From NCBI GenBank assembly GCA_003600225.1, contig QZFT01000078.1:1-64000 (forward strand): a stretch of 64,000 bases of DNA, read 5' to 3'. The notes under the pieces were generated by a model that was given only the letters and a program-made list of their open reading frames with translations, did not search any database and was not told where the DNA came from. Positions 1 through 7,800 of this stretch are shown here, one piece after another. The DNA is from Pseudonocardiaceae bacterium YIM PH 21723 (lineage in GTDB: Bacteria; Actinomycetota; Actinomycetes; Mycobacteriales; Pseudonocardiaceae). The first letter of the stretch is position 1. The number at the start of each line of letters is the position of its first letter. A program made the translations under genes and the position numbers.

Positions 1-1
1 C

Positions 2-1858
2 CCGCAGCCGCGGGGGTGGCGCCACCTTTCCGGGTGGCGCCACCGCCCCCGCGCCACACTCGTCCTTCCCCTGCTGCTGGCGACGGCCACCCCGGCCGTC
101 GCCGCCGGTGACCACTCCCATCCGGTGGTCGCAGCGGCCGGCCTCAACCCCGTGGTCGCCGCCCTGATCCGGGTCGTCGTCGTCCTGGCCTCCACCGCGG
201 TGGCCGGTATCGGCCTGCTCCGGCCGTTGACCGGCGAGCCCGGCGAGCGCACCCGGGTCGTCGCCTGGGCCGCCGCGTCCGTCGCGGTCACCGCGTGCCT
301 GGCGTCCACCCTCGGCGATGTGCCGCTGGTGATCGCCATCGCCCAGTCCCTGCTCACCGTGCTCATTCCGGCGCTTCTTGCTTGGCGGACGGTATCGGTG
401 CTGCTCAGCGCGGGGCTGACGGCGCTGATCGCCGCCGCCTTCGCACCGGCCGACCAGCTGCGGGCGGCGGGGATCGGCTACGTGGTGGCCACCACCGCGC
501 TGGTCGGCGTGGTGCTCGCCGTGCTCCTCAGCCAGACCGATCGGGCTGCGCTGGCGCGACGGCTCACGCCGATCGGGCTGGCTGCGGTGCTCGTCGCGCT
601 GTCGGCCGGAGTCGTATGGGCGTTCCAGATCGGCCTGCGGCTCGACGTGCGGCTGGTGACCACGCCCTACGGCCTGGTCACGATCGCCCAGCTGCTGCTC
701 ACCGTGCTGGCCGCCGCCGCGTTCTTCCTGCTCCGGGAACGGCCGGGGATCGGCAGGACGGTCGGCATCGGCGGAGTGACAGCGTTGACACTGGCCATTG
801 TCAGTGGTGCCGCGCTCGCCGCGATCCCACTGCCGCAGCCGCATCCTGTCGCCGGGGTTCCGCTGCTGCGCTCGGTGAGCCTGGGCGGCCAGGACGTGCC
901 GGTACTGCTCACGCCTGCCAAACCGGGACGCAACCTGGTGCACGTCGGCGTGGACAAGCCGGAGGAGTACGCCGCGGGCACCAGTTCGAGCACTCTCGCC
1001 GCCCTCGGCTCCCGCTCCGGCGGGTCCGGCGGCTGGGGATTCGTCGACCTGCCCGCCGGTCCAGGGAAGCTGGTGCTCGGCAAGGGCGACGAGCAGGTTG
1101 CCATCGACTACGACGCCGGTGACGGCCCGGCCGCGGCACCCGTGACGACCGGCGACGACGGCATCGAGTGCGCCAGTGTGGCGCTCGCCGTCGCGCTCAC
1201 CGATCACCCGGTTCCGCTGGGCGCCTGCCCGTCGGAACAGCTCGGGCAGCCGGACACCGAGGCGCTGCGTGGTGAGGTCAACTTCCTGGCCGGTCGCGGG
1301 GTGTCGAAGCTCTCGCTTTCTGGGGACAACTCCCCACGATCCGTCGCGGCCACCGAGGTGGTGCGGAAACAGGCTGTCGCCAAGGGGATCGAGGTCACCG
1401 ACCAGTGGGACGGGCAGGCGCTGCTCGTGGTCGCCGGCTGGACCGCCGGTGCCGACCAGCTCAACAAGGTCGCCGAGCAGTCCGGGACCGTCCGGTTCCA
1501 GAACGGCATCTACCTGGCGCCCTGGCTGCTGTACCCGAGGGTGATCGGCCGCAACTCCGGCGCGATCCTGCCCATTCGGTTCAACCCGCACGAGCAGTTG
1601 CCGGTCGTCTACTCGAACCTCGTCGGGCAGACCTTCCCCGGCGATTTCCCGAGCGCTTCCGGCTTCGCCCGCTGGCTGGACGCACAACCGGAATCGGTGC
1701 GCGCCGCGATCAACGGCAAGCCCGCCCTGTTCACCGCCTCGGTGGTCTCCTTCCTGCCCACCGAGTTCAACCACGGCCATGACAGCAAGAACGGTTGGTT
1801 CCCGCAGGGCACCGTTGTGCAGATCAGCCAGGCCCTGGACACCGGAGGCAACGGATGA
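2..1858 (+). CDS. polytopic membrane protein with extracytoplasmic C-terminal half, DUF6239-like (5' end outside window)
   Basis: The frame is open to the window edge. Upstream of the first internal GTG (base 125) it encodes an Arg-rich stretch, a hydrophobic LVLPLLLATAT core and an AVAAG cleavage-like site, so the true start probably lies before base 1. After the likely signal peptide come about eight hydrophobic segments in roughly 240 residues. A soluble, Gly/Ala-rich half of about 330 residues follows. A His-containing GDHSH stretch sits just after the putative cleavage site. The overall form recalls the actinobacterial DUF6239 family, named by others 'natural product biosynthesis protein'; this is recall, not a search. 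The 3' end overlaps the next gene by an ATGA junction, so it is probably translated with the YeeE/YedE transporter. No catalytic motif was recognised. Confidence 0.6.
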   Translation, partial: PQPRGWRHLSGWRHRPRATLVLPLLLATATPAVAAGDHSHPVVAAAGLNPVVAALIRVVVVLASTAVAGIGLLRPLTGEPGERTRVVAWAAASVAVTACLASTLGDVPLVIAIAQSLLTVLIPALLAWRTVSVLLSAGLTALIAAAFAPADQLRAAGIGYVVATTALVGVVLAVLLSQTDRAALARRLTPIGLAAVLVALSAGVVWAFQIGLRLDVRLVTTPYGLVTIAQLLLTVLAAAAFFLLRERPGIGRTVGIGGVTALTLAIVSGAALAAIPLPQPHPVAGVPLLRSVSLGGQDVPVLLTPAKPGRNLVHVGVDKPEEYAAGTSSSTLAALGSRSGGSGGWGFVDLPAGPGKLVLGKGDEQVAIDYDAGDGPAAAPVTTGDDGIECASVALAVALTDHPVPLGACPSEQLGQPDTEALRGEVNFLAGRGVSKLSLSGDNSPRSVAATEVVRKQAVAKGIEVTDQWDGQALLVVAGWTAGADQLNKVAEQSGTVRFQNGIYLAPWLLYPRVIGRNSGAILPIRFNPHEQLPVVYSNLVGQTFPGDFPSASGFARWLDAQPESVRAAINGKPALFTASVVSFLPTEFNHGHDSKNGWFPQGTVVQISQALDTGGNG

Positions 1859-3096
1859 CGACCGACGTGACGACGTGCTGCGGGGCGAAGCCCAAACCGG
1901 AACCCAAGCAGCCGCCCGCCCAGTTGCTGGTGATCGGTATCGGCGCGGTGCTCACCGTGCTGGTCGGCCTCGCGGTGGCGAGCGTGGCCGGGGCTAAGCT
2001 GGCCGTGTTGTTCGTGCTCGGCCTGGCCCTGGGCCTGGTGTTGTTCCACTCCCGGTTCGGCTTCAGCTCCGCGTGGCGGCAGCTGGTCTCGGTCGGCCAG
2101 GGCCAGGCGATCCGGGCGCACTCGCTGATGCTGGCGGTGGCCTGCGTGCTTTTCGCGATCATCCTGGGCTTCGGCTGGAGTCTGTCCGGTACGCCGCAGC
2201 CGATGCTGGCGCCCGCCGGCTGGCTGGTGGTGATCGGTGCGTTCCTGTTCGGCATCGGCATGCAGATCGGCGGCTCGTGCGCCTCCGGCACGCTGTTCGC
2301 CATCGGCAGTGGGCACACCGCGATCCTGTTCACCCTCGGCGGCTTCATCGCCGGGTCCATCTGGCAGACCTTCAACGCGCCGTTCTGGACCGCGAACGTG
2401 CCCGCCGGTAAGCCCGTCTCGCTGGCCACCAGCCTCGGTTACCCGGGCGCGCTGGCGGTATCGCTGCTGGTCCTGGGCCTGATCACCGCCGCGTCGCTGT
2501 GGTGGCAGAAGCGCAAGCAGCCGCCGGTCATCGAGCCGCAGCCACACGCGAACGGCCTGCTGCGGGCGATCCGCGGTGCCTGGCCGCTGTGGGTCGGCGC
2601 CATCCTGCTGGCCGTGCTCAACGCGGCGACGCTGTTCATCTCCGGCGGCGCGTGGGGCATCACGTTCGCCTTCGCGCTGTGGGGCGCCAAGATCCTCACC
2701 TTCTTCGGGGTGGACGTGGCGAGCTGGCCGTTCTGGAAGACCCCGGCCAACGCCGCGGCGCTGCACGGATCGGTGCTGGCCAACAAGATCTCGGTGATGG
2801 ACCTCGGCATCATCCTGGGCGCGCTCATCGCCTCGGCGGCCGCCGGTGCCTTCATCCTGCACCGCCGCATTCCCTGGAAGCTGGCCCTCGGCTCGGTGAT
2901 CGGCGGCGTGCTCATGGGCTACGGCGCCCGGCTGTCCGGCGGCTGCAACATCGGCGCCTATTTCTCCGGAGTGGCCTCGTTCAGCCTGCACGGCTGGCTG
3001 TGGGGTGCGACCGCACTGGTCGGCACCTACGCGGGCCTGCTGCTCCGCCCCGTCTTCGGGTTGGCCAACCCGAAGCCCACCGACGCCGTCTGCTGA
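1855..3096 (+). CDS. YeeE/YedE (TsuA-like) sulfur-compound transporter
   Basis: A 413-residue polytopic membrane protein, about ten to twelve helices. It has the two family cysteine motifs, GGSCASGT in the first half and SGGCNIG near the end, that in TsuA line the thiosulfate path. The family imports thiosulfate or related sulfur species. The ATG at 1855 overlaps the stop of the preceding gene (ATGA) and has a GGAGG ribosome site about 8 nt upstream, so I prefer it to an upstream in-frame start at 1795. The cytoplasmic N-terminus carries an extra CCGAK vicinal cysteine pair followed by a Lys/Pro stretch. That pair could relay sulfur or bind metal; this is inference. A long hairpin follows the stop. 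Confidence 0.85.
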   Translation: MTTDVTTCCGAKPKPEPKQPPAQLLVIGIGAVLTVLVGLAVASVAGAKLAVLFVLGLALGLVLFHSRFGFSSAWRQLVSVGQGQAIRAHSLMLAVACVLFAIILGFGWSLSGTPQPMLAPAGWLVVIGAFLFGIGMQIGGSCASGTLFAIGSGHTAILFTLGGFIAGSIWQTFNAPFWTANVPAGKPVSLATSLGYPGALAVSLLVLGLITAASLWWQKRKQPPVIEPQPHANGLLRAIRGAWPLWVGAILLAVLNAATLFISGGAWGITFAFALWGAKILTFFGVDVASWPFWKTPANAAALHGSVLANKISVMDLGIILGALIASAAAGAFILHRRIPWKLALGSVIGGVLMGYGARLSGGCNIGAYFSGVASFSLHGWLWGATALVGTYAGLLLRPVFGLANPKPTDAVC

Positions 3097-3104
3097 CGGT
3101 ACCG

Positions 3105-3151
3105 CCGTCTTCAAGACCGCAGAACCCGACGTCCATCGGTCTTGAAGACGG
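3105..3151. repeat. 14-bp inverted repeat containing the GTCTT-AAGAC element (copy 1)
   Basis: Arms 3105-3118 and 3138-3151 are perfectly complementary (14 bp) around a 19-nt loop. It lies 8 nt after the transporter stop and ends 26 nt before the next start, so it may be a terminator or a leader structure. The core GTCTTCAAGACGG recurs in a second hairpin at 39054-39095. Confidence 0.7.
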
Positions 3152-3177
3152 TGCAACCCCTGATGAAGGAGTACGTG

Positions 3178-3429
3178 ATGAAGAAGATCGTAGCGGCTCT
3201 CGGTGCTGCGGCGGCCTTGACCGTCCTGTCCGCCGGTACTGCTGACGCCTCCCCGGCGGCCGGTGTGCCGGTGCAGATCCTCGGACCCAACACGCTGGGT
3301 CTGCCGCTCGGCAACGCGGGCCTTCCGCTGCCCGCGGAGCTGATCCACGCGGTCCCCGGTGGTGCGCTCGGCAACGGTGGCCTCGACCTGGGTGGCGTGC
3401 TCCAGGGCCTCGGCCGTCCGATCATCTAA
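3178..3429 (+). CDS. small secreted hydrophobic/Gly-rich protein (83 aa)
   Basis: Starts at ATG 3178 with AAGGAG 6 nt upstream. A signal peptide (MKK, then an Ala/Leu-rich core, AxA-like TADASPAA region) is followed by about 60 residues rich in Gly, Leu and Pro with repeated LPLGNAGLPLP-like segments and no cysteine. It lies between the transporter and an MmpS-like gene. I do not recognise a family. The composition fits a small surface or secreted structural protein; that is inference only. Confidence 0.7.
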   Translation: MKKIVAALGAAAALTVLSAGTADASPAAGVPVQILGPNTLGLPLGNAGLPLPAELIHAVPGGALGNGGLDLGGVLQGLGRPII

Positions 3430-3501
3430 ACAGTGCGCGGTCCGTCGGCGGCGTTTCCGCTACGCCGCCGGCGGGCCACCATTGGTGAAAGGCTTCCCTC
3501 G

Positions 3502-4083
3502 ATGAAATTCACCAAGGCCCAGTACGTGACCGCAGGCCTCGTCCTGGTCGCGGGCCTGTTCGTCCTGTTCGGTGGACTCTGGCTGTTCTCCGGACCCAGC
3601 GACATCGCCAGTGCCAAGGCCGTGCTGCCTCCCGCCAACGAGGTGAACGCCGGCGTGTACGGCGCCCCTGGTCAGCCGGGTGATCCCGGTGCCCAGGACG
3701 GCAGCAAGAAGAGCATCGGCCGTCCCGGCGTGGACGGTTCCACTTCCACCGGCGCCGGTAATGCGGCGAAGCCGGCGGTCGGCAAGACCGCGACTCCGCG
3801 CACCGTGACCTTCTCGGTCACCGGCAGCGGAACCGCGAGCATCTCCTCCGACGTGCAGGGCTACGGCCTGGTCCGCGAGGAGCAGGCCGTGGCCCTGCCG
3901 TGGAACAACACCAGCACCTGGCCCGGTGACCAGCCGGTGCAGGTCGCCCAGGTCCTCGTGCATGGGGACAAGAACCAGCCGGTGACCTGCTCGATCTCGG
4001 TGGACGGCAAGGAGGTCGAGAAGCACTCCTCGACGCCGGACAAGCCGGTCGCCACCTGCCGGGTGAACCTGATCGGCGCCTGA
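3502..4083 (+). CDS. single-pass membrane protein with MmpS-like C-terminal domain
   Basis: 193 residues. One N-terminal transmembrane helix (about residues 9-31) is followed by a Gly/Pro/Asp linker (about 45-95). A C-terminal beta domain of about 95 residues has the pattern VTFSVTGSGTASISSDV, a VALPW stretch, CSISVDGK and a closing Cys, which is the layout of MmpS-type transport accessory domains. The two cysteines in CSIS and CRVN could form a disulfide. No MmpL partner is visible nearby. The ATG at 3502 sits just before the transmembrane helix; the upstream in-frame extension encodes an Arg-rich stretch and is unlikely. A long hairpin follows. Confidence 0.65.
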   Translation: MKFTKAQYVTAGLVLVAGLFVLFGGLWLFSGPSDIASAKAVLPPANEVNAGVYGAPGQPGDPGAQDGSKKSIGRPGVDGSTSTGAGNAAKPAVGKTATPRTVTFSVTGSGTASISSDVQGYGLVREEQAVALPWNNTSTWPGDQPVQVAQVLVHGDKNQPVTCSISVDGKEVEKHSSTPDKPVATCRVNLIGA

Positions 4084-4093
4084 CCGACCGGCT

Positions 4094-4144
4094 CGAAGTT
4101 GACGAGTTTCGGGCCCACTCCTCTCCCGGAACTCGTCAACTTCG
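4094..4144. terminator. long hairpin, GAAGTTGACGA family (copy 1)
   Basis: 20-bp arms (4094-4113 and 4125-4144) pair completely apart from one G-U wobble, 10 nt after the stop codon. The same arm sequence recurs at 10251-10302 and 15297-15345, each time just after a gene. Confidence 0.75.
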
Positions 4145-4420
4145 GAGCAGTTCTCACTGGCTTGAAGGGTCTGGGCCTGCCGGGGCCCGTCGGCGGAGCC
4201 GGTCGCTGCCTGCCTCCACAGGAACGACCGTGTGCCGCCGGCCCCTTCCCCTGGTCGGGGCGGCGACAATCGGGGTCGCCGCTCCGACCGTTCCGGATAC
4301 CAGCTGATTCATCGCCTGGCAATTGACCCGGCGCCGTACTTTCGGATCAACCACAGCGGGACGCGTGCGCACGGTGTCTCCCACCACCCTCAGGGATCAC
4401 ACTTCGAGGGAGGAGACACC

Positions 4421-5995
4421 GTGCGTGTCCGACGATCCGGCAGTGTCCTGTTAGCGGGGGTGCTGCTGCTCGCCACCGCGACGCCCGCGCTCGCCGCGCC
4501 GACCGATCCACTCGCCGACTTCCACCAGCAGCAGCCGAGCTGGTCACCGTGCAAGGCCGGCTCGCCGACCGAGTGCGCCTCCATCACCGTCCCGCTGGAC
4601 TACGCCAATCCCGGCGGTAACCGCATCCGGGTGGCGATCAGCAGGCACAAGGCCACCGACCAGGCCCACCGGCGCGGCATCCTGCTGCTCAACCCCGGCG
4701 GCCCCGGTGGCTCCGGCCTCGGCCTCGCCGACCGGCTGGCCAAGCAGCAGGTGGCCGGCGTCTACGACCTCGTCGGCTTTGACCCGCGGGGCATCGGCAA
4801 GTCCACCAAGCTGCAGTGCACCGAGGTCACCGGTGGCCCGCAGGTGAAGAACCCGACCCGGCCGGACGACGCCGACCTGCCCACCTACACCGCGTGGGCG
4901 CAGCAGCAGGAGCACGCCTGCCAGGAGGCCGGTGGCGGCCTGCGGCCGTACATCAACACGAACAACACCGCGCGGGACATGGACATCATCCGCGCCGTGC
5001 TGGGGGAGCCGAAGCTCAACTACCTGGGGTACTCGTACGGCACGCAGCTGGGGGCCACCTACGGCACGCTGTTCCCGTCCCGGCTGGACCGCAACGTGCT
5101 GGACTCCGCCATGGACCCGAACAAGACGTGGCACGAGCAGGACGTGGACAGCGTCGAGGCCATCGGCCAGAACGTGAACGACTGGGCGGCCTGGGTCGCC
5201 GCGCGGAACAACACGTTCCACCTGGGTACCGACGCCAAGCAGGTGAAGGCGGGGGTCGAGGAGATCGCCACCGCGCTGCGCACCAAGCCGGTCGCCAAGC
5301 TCAAGGACCTGGCCGAACTGGACAGCTCCGTCGGCCTCTACACCCGGTTCCGCCAGGGCTGGGCGCCCCTCGCCAAGGACCTCAAGGCCGCCCTCGATGA
5401 GGTGCACGGCACCGGCACCGCCGACCTGTCCGTGGCCGCGGGCATCGCCCGGAAGCGGACCCTGGAGAAGACCGTCGACGGCGCCTACAACACGGTCCTG
5501 TGCGAGTGGGACTGGCCGGACGAGCGCACGTCCTACCGGAAGATGAAGCAGTACCGGGACACCATGCCGTACGGCGACGCGGTCGGTTTCATGGCGCCGA
5601 CCCCCTGCGCCTTCCGCAGCTTCACCCGCCTCGAAACGGCGCTGCCCGCCAAGCGGGACTACCCGGTCGGCATCGTGGTCCAGGCCGAGGGTGACACGCA
5701 GACCGCCTACCCGAACGGCGTGGCCATGGCGCACACGCTGGGGGACAACCTGATCAGCGTGCGCAACGAGGGCGTGCACGGTCACTACGGCAGCAACACC
5801 TGCGTGACGGCCCTGGTGGACGACTACCTGATCAACGGCGTGCTGCCCGGATCGCACACGGTGTGCGACCCGCAACAGGGCCCGGCGGACATCCCGCCGG
5901 ACACCCAGCGGTCCGCCGTGGCGGCGGACATCGCATCGCTGGCCACCACCGCCCAGCAGATCGACGCCCAGCTGGCGGAATCACCGGCCAAGTAA
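4421..5995 (+). CDS. secreted alpha/beta-hydrolase, SlpE/tripeptidyl-aminopeptidase (TAP) type, copy 1
   Basis: 524 residues from GTG 4421, chosen because GGGAGGAG lies about 8 nt upstream and a signal peptide follows directly (RR, hydrophobic core, ALAAP). Visible catalytic features are the nucleophile elbow GYSYG, an acid in VVQAEGDTQT, and a late His in GVHGHYGS. The oxyanion segment is NPGGPGGSG. The C-terminal part matches the TAP-like domain in layout. Family members release N-terminal di- or tripeptides or hydrolyse esters outside the cell. The neighbouring gene is a clear paralogue. Confidence 0.88.
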   Translation: MRVRRSGSVLLAGVLLLATATPALAAPTDPLADFHQQQPSWSPCKAGSPTECASITVPLDYANPGGNRIRVAISRHKATDQAHRRGILLLNPGGPGGSGLGLADRLAKQQVAGVYDLVGFDPRGIGKSTKLQCTEVTGGPQVKNPTRPDDADLPTYTAWAQQQEHACQEAGGGLRPYINTNNTARDMDIIRAVLGEPKLNYLGYSYGTQLGATYGTLFPSRLDRNVLDSAMDPNKTWHEQDVDSVEAIGQNVNDWAAWVAARNNTFHLGTDAKQVKAGVEEIATALRTKPVAKLKDLAELDSSVGLYTRFRQGWAPLAKDLKAALDEVHGTGTADLSVAAGIARKRTLEKTVDGAYNTVLCEWDWPDERTSYRKMKQYRDTMPYGDAVGFMAPTPCAFRSFTRLETALPAKRDYPVGIVVQAEGDTQTAYPNGVAMAHTLGDNLISVRNEGVHGHYGSNTCVTALVDDYLINGVLPGSHTVCDPQQGPADIPPDTQRSAVAADIASLATTAQQIDAQLAESPAK

Positions 5996-6136
5996 TAGGT
6001 GGGGCGTCCGGGGCCGATGCGCCGGACGCCCCCGTACCGGTCGGTCGGCGCAGTCGAAGTTCCGCTCAACGAACCAGGCGCGAGGCCGGGACTCCCACGA
6101 ACTCTTCATGTAACCCGTTTCAGGGATGGAGAGACT

Positions 6137-7717
6137 GTGCGTTTTTCACGATCTAGTGGCGTAGTGCTGGCGTCGGTACTGACGCTGGCCACCGCGGTTC
6201 CCGCCGCCGCTGATCCGTTGACCGACTTCCACCGGCAGCCCGTGAGCTGGTCGCCGTGTGACGAGACCAAGGTCGGTCCACTGGAAGGTCTGCCGCTCGA
6301 GTGCGCCACGCTGGTGGCGCCTGTGGATTACCGGAATCCGGCAGGCGATCGGTTACAGGTGGCGATCAGCAGGCTGAAGGCCACCGACCCGGCCCGGCGC
6401 CGGGGAATCCTGCTGGTCAACCCCGGTGGGCCGGGTGCTCCCGGGCTCGGGCTGCCGGTCCAGCTCGGGCGGCAGGAGATCGCCCAGGTGTACGACCTGA
6501 TCGGCTTCGACCCGCGCGGCGTCGGCCAGTCCACCCAACTGCAGTGCACGGTGATCGACGAGCTGCCGATCAAGAACCAGACCCGGCCCGCCGATGCGGA
6601 CTTCGGGGTGTTCACCGCCAACGCCAAGGCCGAGGACCACGCCTGCCAGGAGGCGGGCGGGGCCTTGAGGCCGTACATCAACACCAACAACACCGCGCGG
6701 GACATGGACATCATCCGGGCGGTACTCGGTGAGCAGCGGACCAATTACCTGGGCTATTCCTACGGCACCCAGCTGGGCGCCACCTACGGCACGCTGTTCC
6801 CGTCCCGGCTGGACCGCAGCGTGCTGGACTCGGCGCTCGACCCGGCCAAGTCCTGGCACGAGCAGGACTTCGACTCGGTCGACGCGATCCGGGCGAACAT
6901 CGACCTGTGGGCCGAGTGGGTCGCGGCGCGGAACAACACCTTCGCGCTGGGCACCAGCGCCGACGCGGTCAAGGCCGCCATCGAGGAGATCGCCACCGCG
7001 CTGCGCACCCGGTCCATCGCCGGGATGACCGAGGTCTCGCACCTGGACTACGGCATCGGCTTCTACACCCGCTACCGGGAGAGCTGGGCCTCCTACGCCA
7101 ACCGCATGCAGTTCGCGTTGATCGAGGTCAGGCAGGGCATCAAGGCTGCTCCTTCGGTTGCTGAGGACCTGGCGAACGCCTCGCGCATCGCCCGGGAACG
7201 CACCGTCCTGCACACCCAGGAGAAGGCCGGGGTCACGGTGAAGTGCGAGTGGAACTGGCCGGATCCGCAGACCTCGTACCGGGAGATGCGGCGATACCGG
7301 CAGGCCATGCCGTACGGCGGCGTGGTGCCGGAGCTGATGGCGCCCAACCCGTGTGCGTTCCGGAGCTTCCAGCGCCTGCAGACCCCGGTCCGGGCGACCC
7401 GCGGCTATCCGGTCGGCCTCGTCGTGCAGGCCGACGGGGACACCCAGACCGCGTACCCGAACGGCGTCGCCATGGCCACCGCGCTCGGCGACACCCTGAT
7501 CAGCGTGCGCGATGACGGCAACCACGGGCACTACCGGTACAACGACTGCGTGACCAAGCTGGTGGACGGCTACCTGGTGCGCGGAGTGCTGCCGCCCTCC
7601 CGGAGCAGCTGCCCGCCGTACGCCGAAGCCCCCGATATCCCGGTCGACACCAGGTCCTCGCTGGTAGCGCCCGCGATCGAATCGCTCACGGCGGTGGCAT
7701 CCCGGATACACCCCTGA
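6137..7717 (+). CDS. secreted alpha/beta-hydrolase, SlpE/TAP type, copy 2
   Basis: 526 residues from GTG 6137, preceded by GGATGGAGAG and followed by a signal peptide ending near PAAAD. Closely similar to the upstream gene along the whole length: NTNNTARDMDIIRAVLGE, GYSYGTQLGATYGTLFPSRLD, the DGDTQT acid and the NHGHY histidine are all retained. It differs by NPGGPGAPG in the oxyanion loop (copy 1 has NPGGPGGSG). The 141-nt gap and same orientation indicate tandem duplication. A GC-rich hairpin (7741-7761) follows the stop. Confidence 0.88.
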   Translation: MRFSRSSGVVLASVLTLATAVPAAADPLTDFHRQPVSWSPCDETKVGPLEGLPLECATLVAPVDYRNPAGDRLQVAISRLKATDPARRRGILLVNPGGPGAPGLGLPVQLGRQEIAQVYDLIGFDPRGVGQSTQLQCTVIDELPIKNQTRPADADFGVFTANAKAEDHACQEAGGALRPYINTNNTARDMDIIRAVLGEQRTNYLGYSYGTQLGATYGTLFPSRLDRSVLDSALDPAKSWHEQDFDSVDAIRANIDLWAEWVAARNNTFALGTSADAVKAAIEEIATALRTRSIAGMTEVSHLDYGIGFYTRYRESWASYANRMQFALIEVRQGIKAAPSVAEDLANASRIARERTVLHTQEKAGVTVKCEWNWPDPQTSYREMRRYRQAMPYGGVVPELMAPNPCAFRSFQRLQTPVRATRGYPVGLVVQADGDTQTAYPNGVAMATALGDTLISVRDDGNHGHYRYNDCVTKLVDGYLVRGVLPPSRSSCPPYAEAPDIPVDTRSSLVAPAIESLTAVASRIHP

Positions 7718-7740
7718 TGCCATGTCCTCCCACGGGCTGA

Positions 7741-7761
7741 CTGCCGGAGCAGACTCCGGCA
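7741..7761. terminator. short hairpin after the hydrolase pair
   Basis: An 8-bp stem of the form TGCCGGAG/CTCCGGCA lies about 25 nt after the second hydrolase stop. No T tract follows, as is common in high-GC actinobacteria. Confidence 0.45.
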
Positions 7762-7800
7762 GGACGCCGGGGGAGGGCTCCGGTTCCTAGCGTTCCGGCT

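Noticed and set aside
11-53. GGTGGCGCCACC repeated twice near the left edge, possible terminator
   Set aside because: It lies inside a frame that continues into a signal peptide, so I could not decide between a terminator of an upstream gene and coding sequence.
1609-3348. 579-residue minus-strand frame
   Set aside because: Shadow of the YeeE/YedE gene; low-complexity Arg/Gln/Asp translation.
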